64,000 bases of DNA from Legionellaceae bacterium (GTDB lineage: Bacteria; Pseudomonadota; Gammaproteobacteria; Legionellales; Legionellaceae), in contig JARGOS010000001.1 in assembly GCA_029212505.1 (NCBI GenBank), forward strand, positions 354,123 to 418,122, given 5' to 3'. A program made the position numbers and the translations under genes. This document shows, in pieces, positions 17,654 to 27,101 of this stretch (positions are counted from its first letter, which is position 1; every line of letters begins with the position of its first letter). The notes beneath the pieces were generated by a model. That model was not told the DNA's origin and searched no databases. It worked only from the letters and a program-made list of their open reading frames with translations.

Positions 17654-19522
17654 CTATTGAGAATATAGACGTCCTATTTTAATAAAAAAAATGTTCCATG
17701 TATTTTTTATCCCGTTGTGTTTTATCGAACGAATTATCCGTACAGGTGCACTACGAAATAAGCTTAAATATTTTTTGATGACAAGTGTTACATCTGATAT
17801 ATATTGATTGTAAGAGCGAGTTTTATAGTATTTTTTATGCAAACTGAATCTAAGTAAGTTTGTTAATTGTTGAACTTTTTTCGGGTCATTTAATTCGCAC
17901 AGAGATAGTATGCCAGCTTTTAATATGTCATGAATATTGTTTTTATGTTGACGAAATTTTGGGTGCGTCAATGTAAAATGTGCAATATTAATCAATCCTA
18001 AGATTGCTTTTTCTGGATTATAAGCTGTTGTGTTGTTATTAATACGTACGTTTGTGAGTGTTACGTCAATTCCACCTAAGGTATATTGGCTAGTTAAGGT
18101 AATCCATAGACAGACGTCTTCGGCAATTGATAAGTGCTCTAAAAACAAGTTGTTCTTGAATACATGTGTTTTACCCATAACGGTTGGTAATGCGATAGGA
18201 CAGCTTGAGATTATCTGTGGATACACATCGCCATGAAGAGCTCCTGAAGACATTCTAGTTTTTTTATTATTACGAAGATCCTCTCTATCGTAAGATGTAT
18301 GTGATATGAAAAGACCATTGGTCTCCATAAAATCTAATTGCATGATGAGTTTAGTTGGATAAAAATAATCGTCAGAATCTAAAAATGAAATATAATCCCC
18401 AGTAGCATGCTTGATGCCTGTATTCCTGGCAGAAGCTGGGCCAGAATGTTCTTGTTGAATGTATATGATTCTTTTGTCATGCTTGATAAACGTCATTAAC
18501 TCAGACAGATCATTATTAGATCCATCATTGATTAAGAGAAGTTCAAAATTTTGATATGTTTGGTTTAATACGCTTTGTATAGCTTCAAGTGTTAAATTTA
18601 TTCGGTTATAAAAAGGAATGATGACGGATATTTTTATTTTAAGTCCTTTTAGAATGTCATGAGCCATAGAGAGGGCTAGTTCCTCTGCTTTTGTAAACGG
18701 TGTTTTTGCTAAGAAGTCTGCTGTTCTTTTTAAAAACAAGAACGGTGAATCATCAATCTTAGTCATTTCTTCATGCGTTAATTTTTGTAAAAATTCTGAC
18801 CACAAGGTATTATTTTCTTCGAAAATATTGTTGATCGTATTCGTGCCCTGATCAGGGTGTTGTCTTGATTGAATTAGAATTTCTTTATCAAAGTGTATAG
18901 GAGCAACACGCATGATATCGAACCAAAGCGCGTAATCTTGTGTTGAGGGTAATGTTTCATCAAAGACACCAACTTCCTTGAAATATTTGGCAGGAATTAA
19001 CAAAGAACAGCCATGAACTAAGCCACGCAGTAAGGGGAAGAGCGGTGTGTTGAGTTTTTCCAATGAGTAGCTTGTATCAAGGTGAACTGTATTGGTTATT
19101 TCAGACTTTGTATTAATCAGTTCATAACCACCATAAATGATTGTGTTTTTATTACTTAAAGATGATAAAATATTAACTTGGTGTGCTACTTTAGATGGAT
19201 GATATTTATCATCATGACTCAGCCATGAAAAGTAGTCACCTTGCATCTTAGCTAAGCCTAAATTTAAGGCTGAACCACAACCACCGTTTTCTTTTGAAAA
19301 ATAGCGTATTTTGTTACCGTAAGCTTTTGCGATAGCATCGGTTTTACCCTCATCTTTAGAGCCATCATTAATGACGATGATTTCGATGTTTTGATAAGTT
19401 TGAGCTAAGGCGCTATCAATCGCTTCTTCCATAAAATTAGCACCGTTATACACCGGAATAATAATGGAAACGAGCGGGGTGAAGGGGTGCTTCTCAGCAG
19501 TTGTATTTTGTAGATCAGACAC
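17654..19522 (-). CDS. Double-domain family 2 glycosyltransferase
   Basis: About 622 residues with two consecutive GT2 catalytic domains. The first begins LVSIIIPVYNGANFMEEAI with INDGSKDEGKTD and the GT-A metal motif SHDDK; the second begins KISVIIPFYNRINLTLEAI with INDGSNNDL and SFLDSDDYF. Such tandem enzymes may add two different sugars or build a repeating unit. The start is placed at GTG 19522, which overlaps the upstream 2-epimerase stop by 8 bp and has AAGGAAG just before it; the open frame up to 19699 only runs inside that epimerase. It is the last gene of a four-gene minus-strand operon. Confidence 0.85.
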   Translation of the reverse strand: MSDLQNTTAEKHPFTPLVSIIIPVYNGANFMEEAIDSALAQTYQNIEIIVINDGSKDEGKTDAIAKAYGNKIRYFSKENGGCGSALNLGLAKMQGDYFSWLSHDDKYHPSKVAHQVNILSSLSNKNTIIYGGYELINTKSEITNTVHLDTSYSLEKLNTPLFPLLRGLVHGCSLLIPAKYFKEVGVFDETLPSTQDYALWFDIMRVAPIHFDKEILIQSRQHPDQGTNTINNIFEENNTLWSEFLQKLTHEEMTKIDDSPFLFLKRTADFLAKTPFTKAEELALSMAHDILKGLKIKISVIIPFYNRINLTLEAIQSVLNQTYQNFELLLINDGSNNDLSELMTFIKHDKRIIYIQQEHSGPASARNTGIKHATGDYISFLDSDDYFYPTKLIMQLDFMETNGLFISHTSYDREDLRNNKKTRMSSGALHGDVYPQIISSCPIALPTVMGKTHVFKNNLFLEHLSIAEDVCLWITLTSQYTLGGIDVTLTNVRINNNTTAYNPEKAILGLINIAHFTLTHPKFRQHKNNIHDILKAGILSLCELNDPKKVQQLTNLLRFSLHKKYYKTRSYNQYISDVTLVIKKYLSLFRSAPVRIIRSIKHNGIKNTWNIFFIKIGRLYSQ

Positions 19523-20672
19523 AGGCAACTTCCTTTTGTTTGATTGTGTTGTTAGACCATACGGTGCGGTTGATATAGTCGACATAGCTGGTAACGATGC
19601 GTAATACTTTTTGTGAAACTTTTCCTGCATCATAATCGGGAATGAGTTTTGCGGTTTTTTTGTTTTCTTGATGTTGTTTTGTGACGATACGCACAGCATT
19701 TAAGATTCTATCTGCTGTTAGGCCACTCATGATCAGTGTTCCTTCATCCATGCCTTCAGGGCGTTCGTGCGCATTGCGTATGGTGATAGCAGGTAAGTTG
19801 AGCAACGAGGTCTCTTCGGTAATGGTACCGCTGTCAGATAACACACAAAATGCTTCTGTTTGTAATTTGATGTAATCAAAAAAACCGAGTGGTTTTGTGA
19901 AATGAATGAGTGGATGAATGTCTTCTTTAGGATAATGGTCGAGGCGTTTACGTGTTCTTGGATGCGTCGAAAAATAAATCGGGTATTGGTAATGCTCAGC
20001 AAGTGCATTGAGTCCTGTTAACAAGTCACGTAGATTACTGGCTGAATCCACGTTTTCTTCACGATGTGCACTCACTAAAAAGTAACGACCAGGTTGAAGC
20101 TTGGTGCGTTCTAAAACGTTTGATTCAGTGATTTTATGTTTGTAATAATCCAGCACCTCATGCATATGTGAGCCGGTTTTAATGATGGTTTCTTGTGGGA
20201 GTCCTTCAGCTATCAAGTAGCGGCGAGCATGTTCTGTTAAGACCATATTGATATCGCTTAAATGATCAACCACTTTTCTGTTGAGTTCTTCAGGTACGCG
20301 TTGATCAAAACAACGGTTGCCAGCTTCCATATGAAAAACTGGGATTTTACGGCGTTTAGCTGAAATGATCGCTAAGCAGGTATTGGTATCACCGTATAAA
20401 AGTAAAGCATCAGGTTTTAATTTTTTAAATAAAGCATCAGATTTTGAGATAACATCAGCAATGGCATCTGCGGGTGAATCAGTGGATATATTTAAAAAGA
20501 AATCTGGCTTACGTATTTCTAGATCATCAAAAAATACTTGGTTGAGTTCATAGTCATGGTTTTGCCCTGAGTGAACAAGTGTATGATTTGAGTGCTCGTC
20601 AAATGCTGCAATAACACGAGACATTTTAATCAGTTCGGGGCGTGTTCCCACGAGGGTCATGATGTTAAGCAT
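19515..20672 (-). CDS. UDP-N-acetylglucosamine 2-epimerase homologue (FnlC/WbjD/WbvD-like)
   Basis: About 385 residues, non-hydrolysing 2-epimerase fold: MLNIMTLVGTRPELIKMSRVI, the YGDTNTCLAIISAKR motif, HMEAGNRCFDQRVPEELNRK and DSGTITEETSLLN. In the L-FucNAc and L-QuiNAc pathways a divergent WecB relative performs the last C2 epimerisation, and this gene directly follows an FnlA-like dehydratase, overlapping it by 8 bp. ATG 20672 has AGGAGAAAC upstream. It is clearly distinct from the WecB at 10343-11440, for example NRCFDQ where WecB has LRSFNR. Confidence 0.85.
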   Translation of the reverse strand: MLNIMTLVGTRPELIKMSRVIAAFDEHSNHTLVHSGQNHDYELNQVFFDDLEIRKPDFFLNISTDSPADAIADVISKSDALFKKLKPDALLLYGDTNTCLAIISAKRRKIPVFHMEAGNRCFDQRVPEELNRKVVDHLSDINMVLTEHARRYLIAEGLPQETIIKTGSHMHEVLDYYKHKITESNVLERTKLQPGRYFLVSAHREENVDSASNLRDLLTGLNALAEHYQYPIYFSTHPRTRKRLDHYPKEDIHPLIHFTKPLGFFDYIKLQTEAFCVLSDSGTITEETSLLNLPAITIRNAHERPEGMDEGTLIMSGLTADRILNAVRIVTKQHQENKKTAKLIPDYDAGKVSQKVLRIVTSYVDYINRTVWSNNTIKQKEVACV

Positions 20673-21675
20673 CGAGTTTCTCCTGAACATAATCTAACTT
20701 GAGCAATAAGGTTTTGATTTCGTCTATGTTAAGTTGTTGTGTGTTATGAGATGTATAATCTTCAAGATGCGAGACTTTTTCTTCGCCTTCCACAACATAT
20801 TTGTCATAATTTAAATCACGATTATCGGTCATAATTCTATAATAGGCGCCCATATCTTCTGCCATGGCCATTTCTTCACGTGAGACTAAAGACTCGTAGC
20901 ATTTTTCGCCATGACGAGTACCAATAGTTCGTATTTCAGAATCACTCCGAAAAATTTCTAGTAAGGCTTGTGCAACATCACCAATAGTTGCAGCAGGTGC
21001 TTTCTGAACAAAAATATCACCCTCTGTTCCATGGTTAAAGGCATGCAAGACCAACTCGACAGAATCTTCAAGTGACATAAGAAAACGTGTCATGGTAGGG
21101 TCGGTAATGGTTAACGGCTGTTTGTTTTGAATCTGCTCGATAAATAAAGGAATAACAGAACCACGCGATGCCATAACATTGCCATAACGTGTTGCAAATA
21201 TAGATGTCTTGGAATCTGTCATTTGTCGAGATTTTGCCAACATGACTTTTTCTGCCATGGCTTTGGACATGCCCATGGCATTGATGGGGTAAACGGCTTT
21301 GTCGGTACTTAAAACAATCATCCGTTTCACACCATGATTGATGCCAGCATTTAAGACATTTTCAGTGCCTAAAACATTGGTACGGACAGCCTCCATGGGA
21401 TAAAATTCGCATGAAGGCACTTGCTTGAGTGCGGCTGCATGAAAGACATAATCAACGCCGCGCATCGCGTCACTGGTGGATGAATAATCACGGACATCAC
21501 CAATATAATATTTGATTTTTTTATGATTAAACGTTCGTCGCATATCGTCTTGTTTTTTTTCATCACGACTAAATATGCGAATTTCTTGTATGGATGAATT
21601 CAAAAATCGTTTTAATACCGCGTGGCCAAATGAACCTGTACCGCCAGTAATCAAAAGCGTCTTATTCTCAAACAT
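20665..21675 (-). CDS. UDP-GlcNAc 4,6-dehydratase/5-epimerase (FnlA/WbjB/CapE-like)
   Basis: 336 residues. The opening LLITGGTGSFGHAVLKRFL and IFSRDEKKQDDMR are diagnostic of the bifunctional dehydratases that start UDP-L-FucNAc and UDP-L-QuiNAc synthesis. Further marks: AALKQVPSCEFYPMEAVRTNVLGTENV and STDKAVYPINAMGMSKAMAEK, and GTRHGEKCYESLVSREE near the C-terminus. It acts on UDP-GlcNAc in the cytoplasm. It overlaps the reductase gene upstream (8 bp) and the 2-epimerase downstream (8 bp), a tightly coupled pathway operon. Confidence 0.9.
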   Translation of the reverse strand: MFENKTLLITGGTGSFGHAVLKRFLNSSIQEIRIFSRDEKKQDDMRRTFNHKKIKYYIGDVRDYSSTSDAMRGVDYVFHAAALKQVPSCEFYPMEAVRTNVLGTENVLNAGINHGVKRMIVLSTDKAVYPINAMGMSKAMAEKVMLAKSRQMTDSKTSIFATRYGNVMASRGSVIPLFIEQIQNKQPLTITDPTMTRFLMSLEDSVELVLHAFNHGTEGDIFVQKAPAATIGDVAQALLEIFRSDSEIRTIGTRHGEKCYESLVSREEMAMAEDMGAYYRIMTDNRDLNYDKYVVEGEEKVSHLEDYTSHNTQQLNIDEIKTLLLKLDYVQEKLDA

Positions 21676-22555
21676 GAAGATTCCTTTCTTTTGTATTGAT
21701 GTAGCCGTTGTGCATTGCTGTGATCAATGTCGTCCAATCAGGGGGGCTGTATTGCGTGGCTTGGTTGAAGCGTTGTGCGTTGAGTGAGCGATCAATAACG
21801 AGCGCACTATCGGGTGTAATGGTTATTTTCTTCTCGTATACGTCAGCTATGATCGATAATAACTCAAATTTATTAATAGGCTGTGCGGCGACATGATATA
21901 AGCCCGTCAGTTCAGGGTGTGGAATGATGAAGTCATGAATAACACGCACAAACTCGAGTGTCGTGAGTCCAGAAAAAATAGCCCTATCATACCCGGAAAC
22001 ATCACTATGTTGTGAAAGAAACCAATTAACTAAACTATAATTCGAGTTGATTTCATGGCCGATAATCGATGTACGTAGCGTGACGGCCAAGGGGTAATGA
22101 TGGAGTTCACCTATGTACTTCGATTTGCCATATAAATCGGTTGCATCTGAAATATCTTCTTCAACATACATGCCTTTGTTGCCTGAAAAAACACAGTCTG
22201 TACTGATGTGAACGAGTCGCGTATTCGTAAGCTCACAAAGTGATGCCAGACGGTGGGGCAGCATAGCATTGATCGGTAGCGTTGTGAGCGGATTATTGGC
22301 GTGCGCAAGTTGTTTTATGACACCAACACAATTGATCACAATATCGGGTTTAATCTGTGTAAAGGTATGCACCAAGGCATCATGATCGAGCACGTCAATG
22401 TTACTTATCAAATTTTGATGGGCATTTTCTGGGAAATATTCTAAGTTACTAGTGTTACGAATGGTACCCCATATTTGATGCTGTGAATGATGAAATAATT
22501 GTTGAAAAATAGTGCTCCCTAGCATTCCAGTTGCACCTAAAACTAAGATCTTCAC
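21668..22555 (-). CDS. RmlD-like nucleotide-sugar 4-reductase
   Basis: 295 residues of the dTDP-4-dehydrorhamnose reductase (RmlD) type. N-terminal GATGMLGSTIF, then INCVGVIKQ, HISTDCVFSG and LYGKSKYIGE with the YxxxK catalytic pair. It is the first gene of the reductase-dehydratase-epimerase-glycosyltransferase run. The CapF/WbjC reductase of the L-FucNAc pathway is about 70 residues longer with a C-terminal cupin, which is absent here; the short RmlD form matches WbvR of the UDP-L-rhamnosamine/L-quinovosamine route better. That product assignment is inference. Confidence 0.82.
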   Translation of the reverse strand: MKILVLGATGMLGSTIFQQLFHHSQHQIWGTIRNTSNLEYFPENAHQNLISNIDVLDHDALVHTFTQIKPDIVINCVGVIKQLAHANNPLTTLPINAMLPHRLASLCELTNTRLVHISTDCVFSGNKGMYVEEDISDATDLYGKSKYIGELHHYPLAVTLRTSIIGHEINSNYSLVNWFLSQHSDVSGYDRAIFSGLTTLEFVRVIHDFIIPHPELTGLYHVAAQPINKFELLSIIADVYEKKITITPDSALVIDRSLNAQRFNQATQYSPPDWTTLITAMHNGYINTKERNLHV

Positions 22556-22758
22556 GTCTGATTGGTCCTTTGTATCAATTTAGGCTCGTAGTATATACTT
22601 ATCGCTCATTAAATTACGAGTTTCAAAGGACCGATTTTTTAATAAACTTTCTTGGTGTTATTGTTTTATTCAGTTAGAGTAACCAGCTAAGACAAAAGTT
22701 AATTTTATTTTTAATCAATTGGATTTTAATGCATACAAATTAAATAAGGATGTAATCA

Positions 22759-23586
22759 ATGGCCCATATTGAAATCATAGATAAGACATTGTTTGACAAA
22801 TCTGTTTTAGATAAGTTAGAACAAGAAATAAAGACTGTATTAGATATTGGAGCTGGGATATACCCTAAAACATTTATTAAACCGCAATTGTATATTTGTG
22901 TTGAGCCTTTTCATGAATATGTTCAAGAATTAAATAAAAATATAGATAAGCAAAATGATCAATTATTTGTTGTCTTAAATGGCGATTGGGACTTTGCTGT
23001 TTCACAGTTTGGTGAAAATTCAGTAGATACAGTATTCTTAATTGATGTTATTGAACATTTAGATAAAGAAGAGGGCGTGCGGTTGTTAGCATTAACAGAA
23101 AAAATAGCTCGAAAACAAGTTGTTATTTTTACGCCTTTGGGATTTATTGCTCAAGAAACTTTGCACGGAGGTAAAGATGCCTGGGGATTGAATGGTGCTG
23201 CTTGGCAAGAGCATAAATCTGGTTGGATGCCTGAAGATTTTGATGATTCATGGGATGTATATGTATGTGAAGATTATCATTCACATAATAATGTTAATCA
23301 GCTACTAGATAAGCCAATAGGCGCTATTTGGGCTATAAAAAATAAGCTTGAAAGTGATAAAGAACCTGATGAGTCATGGTTAAATAACAATGAAATCACC
23401 AAGCAAATTATTGAAAGAAGTGCCAACTTATTTAAAGCTAATTTAGAGGCAACAAAGGCTTTTGAAAAAGTTATTCAAGCGAAGGACCAAGAGATTAGCT
23501 TGTTGAAAGAGCAGCATAGACGGTTAGCTAATACAAAAGCCGTGCGTTTTGCTAATAAAATGAATCAGGTGATAGGAAGAGCTTAG
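22759..23586 (+). CDS. Class I SAM-dependent methyltransferase-like protein
   Basis: 275 residues. The SAM-binding motif I reads VLDIGAGIYPKTF (about residues 28-40), the acidic motif II Glu sits in CVEPFHEY, and DTVFLIDVIEHLDKEEG is motif IV. The C-terminus from about residue 215 is helical and charged (ANLFKANLEATKAFEKVIQAKDQEISLLKEQHRRL), predicting a coiled coil. AT-rich codon use differs from the polysaccharide genes before it. It is divergent from the reductase operon and could methylate a polysaccharide terminus; the substrate is unknown. A bidirectional hairpin terminator follows. Confidence 0.72.
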   Translation: MAHIEIIDKTLFDKSVLDKLEQEIKTVLDIGAGIYPKTFIKPQLYICVEPFHEYVQELNKNIDKQNDQLFVVLNGDWDFAVSQFGENSVDTVFLIDVIEHLDKEEGVRLLALTEKIARKQVVIFTPLGFIAQETLHGGKDAWGLNGAAWQEHKSGWMPEDFDDSWDVYVCEDYHSHNNVNQLLDKPIGAIWAIKNKLESDKEPDESWLNNNEITKQIIERSANLFKANLEATKAFEKVIQAKDQEISLLKEQHRRLANTKAVRFANKMNQVIGRA

Positions 23587-23612
23587 TTTTTTTTAAGTTA
23601 TCTGTGCTTTGT

Positions 23613-23640
23613 ATTTAGGTGCGGTTTACCGCACCTAAAT
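23613..23640. terminator. Bidirectional intrinsic terminator
   Basis: Perfect 13-bp inverted repeat ATTTAGGTGCGGT / ACCGCACCTAAAT with a 2-base TT loop, followed by TTTG on one side and preceded by GTATTT on the other. It lies between convergent genes ending at 23586 and 23655 and can stop transcription from both. Confidence 0.75.
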
Positions 23641-23654
23641 TTGAGAATCGAAAT

Positions 23655-25301
23655 TTAAAAAGGAATAACAGTCATTGCTGTATAGACTTTTGAACAAGTG
23701 CCATTAGTACAGGTACGCCATGGAATTTTTCCATAATAGCCGAGGCCCGATGCATCTTGTCTCAACCAGTCTTCTTCTCCGTAATAGTCGAAGTAATACC
23801 TAATTTCTGTGTTGTTGGCGTCATAAACAGAATAACCGCCACGGGGTGCAATAATACGTAGGTTGGGGTTAAATATGAGACTTAAATCATATGTCGGGCC
23901 AGTACCTAAGGTAATATTAGTGCTGTACATTTTCATCGCCGCAGTCATAGAATTTATTTCATTAATAAATAGCACAGGCCATTTTTCATTAATATTCACA
24001 TAATAAGCGCCTCTCAATTTATTCAACTTCGTCATGTCGGGTGCATGAAGGCGCTTTTCGATGTTGTTTACAATTTGAGGGCAGCTTTCTTGTGTCTCGG
24101 GCAAAAAGCACTCGATCGCTTCGGGCGACTGAATGATATTTGCGTCAGATTTCAGCATAGATGAGACTTGTTTTAACTCAACTTGAGTTGCTTTATCTAA
24201 AAGTGGAAAGGGCGCTGAGTTTACAATTGTGTTTGAAAAAGAAACGTCTTCTTGATTTTTATCATATAAATCATTTAATTTTTTGCGTGCATCAATCGCT
24301 TGCGATGAAATCGATTTTTTCGGAATAGGAATGCCGAAATTACGGTAAGAGGATAAGCGCGCATACGAAGACTGGATGGGGTGTAAGGTTTCTGCTCGCA
24401 AGGAGGTTTCATCGAGCTGAATTTGCTTGGTAAATCCTGTTTTTTCCCAAGCACCTGACGCTTGGGCATAAGCCGTGACATCATCTAAAATATTGACACA
24501 GTTTTCTTGCTGGTCTGCTGAGCAATGGACGACGTGATGCCCATCTTGACTCGAACCAAGAACGGAGTTCAGGTACATCGGCTGCCCACCCATTTGGAAT
24601 GCAAGGATTTCGATGGATGCCGAAGAACCGCTGTCTTGGAGTGCTTGATTTAAGCTGATGTAGGTTTCTGACAAGGTATCAATTTTACCTTTGAACGATG
24701 CTTCAAATTGAGTTTTTTGAAGTTGGGATTTAAAGTTCACCTGAAGGGTGACGGCAAGTGTTGCGCCGAGTCGGACTTGATCAACGTAGCTATCGCCGCA
24801 GGTCGCAATGAATTCATCCACACCTTGACGAAATAAGGCTTGACCCGTTGAATTGAGTGCATCTTCTCCATACGTATCACCAAAATTAAAGGCTGCATCG
24901 GTTGATATGGTGTTTAAGTAAGTGAAATGAAGAGAGTGTGTGTTGCTTTGAAGCGCGCGAATGTATTTTGCTGCAGCGCTCACGGATAATTTTCGCCAGC
25001 CGGTACTGGATGATAAATCGACATCAAGTTGTTGTGCCAAATCATCCATGTCGGTGGTTTGCTGAATCGATAGCTCGGCTTGCATGTTCGATAAAATTAC
25101 ATCAGTATCTTTGAGGCAGTGCTGCATGGGGTAGCGTGCATTGGCAAGGTAGCCTGAACCGATGAGCGTTTTCTGCTGCTCAGACTTGGGTGCCATCGCA
25201 TTAAGCTGAGCTGAATTGATGGTAATTGAATGTGCATGACCCAGCGAGCATCCCATGAGAAATGAGAGCGTGCCAGCTAGAGCAAATCTTTTTCTGTCCA
25301 T
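23655..25301 (-). CDS. Secreted protein, tandem paralogue A (possible MACPF-like)
   Basis: 548 residues with a signal peptide (MDRKRFALAGTLSFLMGCSLGHAHS, cleavage near residue 23). Residues about 150-205 contain FRQGVDEFIATCGDSYVDQVRLGATLAVTLQVNF and a following EASFKGKI, which resembles the YGTHF...GG-type signature region of membrane attack complex/perforin proteins; this family call is tentative. The C-terminal 90 residues hold the two-Cys segment TCTNGTCSKV. It is nearly identical in its centre to the protein encoded by the adjacent gene but differs at the signal peptide and C-terminal domain. Likely an exported pore-forming or adhesion factor; direct evidence is only the signal peptide and duplication. 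Confidence 0.6.
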   Translation of the reverse strand: MDRKRFALAGTLSFLMGCSLGHAHSITINSAQLNAMAPKSEQQKTLIGSGYLANARYPMQHCLKDTDVILSNMQAELSIQQTTDMDDLAQQLDVDLSSSTGWRKLSVSAAAKYIRALQSNTHSLHFTYLNTISTDAAFNFGDTYGEDALNSTGQALFRQGVDEFIATCGDSYVDQVRLGATLAVTLQVNFKSQLQKTQFEASFKGKIDTLSETYISLNQALQDSGSSASIEILAFQMGGQPMYLNSVLGSSQDGHHVVHCSADQQENCVNILDDVTAYAQASGAWEKTGFTKQIQLDETSLRAETLHPIQSSYARLSSYRNFGIPIPKKSISSQAIDARKKLNDLYDKNQEDVSFSNTIVNSAPFPLLDKATQVELKQVSSMLKSDANIIQSPEAIECFLPETQESCPQIVNNIEKRLHAPDMTKLNKLRGAYYVNINEKWPVLFINEINSMTAAMKMYSTNITLGTGPTYDLSLIFNPNLRIIAPRGGYSVYDANNTEIRYYFDYYGEEDWLRQDASGLGYYGKIPWRTCTNGTCSKVYTAMTVIPF

Positions 25302-25347
25302 GAACTTTTCCTTATAAGTTTAATTAAAAATGTTAACTGTTTGTGGT

Positions 25348-26994
25348 TTAAAATGGAACAACATACATGCTGTTATAAGCTTTTGAACAAAAGCCGTTAA
25401 TGCAGGTATTCCAAGGAATGTGGCCATAATAACTTAACCCGGAAGCATCTTGATGAAGCCAATCTTCTTGACCATAGTAATCAATATAAAAGCGAGTTTG
25501 CTTATGATTGAAGTCGTAGGTTGAGTAACCACCGCGTGGGGCAATGATCCTGAATTGTGGATTATATATCAGGCTTAAGTTATGTGTTTGAATTCCAGAG
25601 GGCTCGATATGAATACCATAAATATCCATTGCGTTATTACCATTTGATTTTGGTATGAATAAATAAGGAGCAGCGCCGTTTATATTCACATAATAGGCCC
25701 CTCTCAATTTATTCAACTTCGTCATATCAGGCGCATGAAGGCGCTTTTCGATGTTGTTTACAATTTGAGGGCAGCTTTCTTGTGTCTCGGGCAAAAAGCA
25801 CTCGATCGCTTCGGGCGATTGAATGATATTTGCGTCAGATTTCAGCATGGATGAGATTTGTTTCAATTCAACTTGCGTTGCTTGTTCTAAAAGTGGAAAG
25901 GGCGCTGAGCTTACAATTGCGTTTGAAAATGAAATGTCTTCTTGATTTTTATCATATAAATCATTTAATTTTTTTCGAGCATTAATGGCTTGCGATGAAA
26001 TTGCTTTTTTAGGAATAGGAATGCCGAAGTTACGGTAAGAGGATATGCGTGCATACGAAGGCTGGATAGGATGCAGCGTTTCTGCTCGCAAAGAATATTC
26101 ATCGAGCTGAATTTGTTTGGTAAATCCTGTTTTTTCCCAGGCACCTGACGCTTGGGCATAGGCCGTGACATCGTCTAAAATATTGACACAGTTTTCTTGC
26201 TGATCTGCTGAGCAATGGACGACATGATGACCATCTTTATTTGCGCCGAGGACAGAGTTTAAATACATCGGTTGTCCACCCATTTGAAACGCGAGGATTT
26301 CGATGGATGCCGAAGAACCACTGTCTTGGAGTGCTTGATTTAAGCTGATGTAGGTTTCTGACAAGGTATCAATTTTACCTTTGAACGATGCTTCAAATTG
26401 AGTTTTTTGAAGTTGGGATTTAAAGTTCACCTGAAGGGTGACGGCAAGTGTTGCGCCGAGTCGGACTTGATCAACGTAGCTATCGCCGCAGGTCGCAATG
26501 AATTCATCCACACCTTGACGAAATAAGGCTTGACCCGTTGAATTGAGTGCATCTTCTCCATACGTATCACCAAAATTAAAGGCTGCATCGGTTGATATGG
26601 TGTTTAAGTAAGTGAAATGAAGAGAGTGTGTGTTGCTTTGAAGCGCGCGAATGTATTTTGCTGCAGCGCTCACGGATAATTTTCGCCAGCCGGTACTGGA
26701 TGATAAATCGACATCAAGTTGTTGTGCCAAATCATCCATATCGGTTGTTTGCTGAATAGACAGCTCGGCTTGCATGTTCGATAAAATCACATCGGTATCT
26801 TTGAGGCAGTGCTGCATGGGGTAGCGTGCATTTGAAAGATAACCAGAGCCAATAAGTGTTTTATGTTGGCCAGACTTGGGTGCCATCGCATTAAGCTGAG
26901 CTGAATTCATGGTAATTGAATGAGCATGTATTGCATTCGAAGAGCACATCAATAACGTGAGGGCGTGAGCAAGGGCAGTGTTTTTCCTGTCCAT
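25348..26994 (-). CDS. Secreted protein, tandem paralogue B (possible MACPF-like)
   Basis: 548 residues, paralogue of the next gene downstream on the same strand, 46 bp apart. Signal peptide MDRKNTALAHALTLLMCSSNAIHAHS is one residue longer than in copy A. The central core, including CGDSYVDQVRLGATL, is the same. Positions 26321-26739 are base-for-base the same as 24631-25049 by my reading, whereas the C-terminal 100 residues diverge (for example YNPQFRIIAPRGGYSTYDFNHKQTRFYIDYYGQ versus a different version in copy A). This pattern points to recent duplication or gene conversion of the core with diversification of the tip. Function is unproven. Confidence 0.6.
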   Translation of the reverse strand: MDRKNTALAHALTLLMCSSNAIHAHSITMNSAQLNAMAPKSGQHKTLIGSGYLSNARYPMQHCLKDTDVILSNMQAELSIQQTTDMDDLAQQLDVDLSSSTGWRKLSVSAAAKYIRALQSNTHSLHFTYLNTISTDAAFNFGDTYGEDALNSTGQALFRQGVDEFIATCGDSYVDQVRLGATLAVTLQVNFKSQLQKTQFEASFKGKIDTLSETYISLNQALQDSGSSASIEILAFQMGGQPMYLNSVLGANKDGHHVVHCSADQQENCVNILDDVTAYAQASGAWEKTGFTKQIQLDEYSLRAETLHPIQPSYARISSYRNFGIPIPKKAISSQAINARKKLNDLYDKNQEDISFSNAIVSSAPFPLLEQATQVELKQISSMLKSDANIIQSPEAIECFLPETQESCPQIVNNIEKRLHAPDMTKLNKLRGAYYVNINGAAPYLFIPKSNGNNAMDIYGIHIEPSGIQTHNLSLIYNPQFRIIAPRGGYSTYDFNHKQTRFYIDYYGQEDWLHQDASGLSYYGHIPWNTCINGFCSKAYNSMYVVPF

Positions 26995-27064
26995 GGAGTT
27001 TCCTTATTTAAGTTTTAGGTTAGAGCATGTTTAACAAATAGTTTCCTGTGCGCATAATAAAACC

Positions 27065-27101
27065 AAGCCCACCTTTTCGCAAGTGGGCTTGAGTGTTTTT
27101 T
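27065..27101 (-). terminator. Intrinsic terminator after the small envelope protein gene
   Basis: Inverted repeat AAGCCCAC (27065-27072) and GTGGGCTT (27083-27090) with a 10-base loop. Read on the minus strand, it follows the gene ending at 27100 and is trailed by GGTTTTATT. The T run at 27095-27101 on the plus strand suggests it also works in the other direction. Confidence 0.65.

Noticed and set aside
19522..19699. A longer N-terminus for the double GT2 enzyme
   Set aside because: The extra 59 residues overlap the 2-epimerase coding sequence and have no GT features; a GTG with a good SD at 19522 explains the start.
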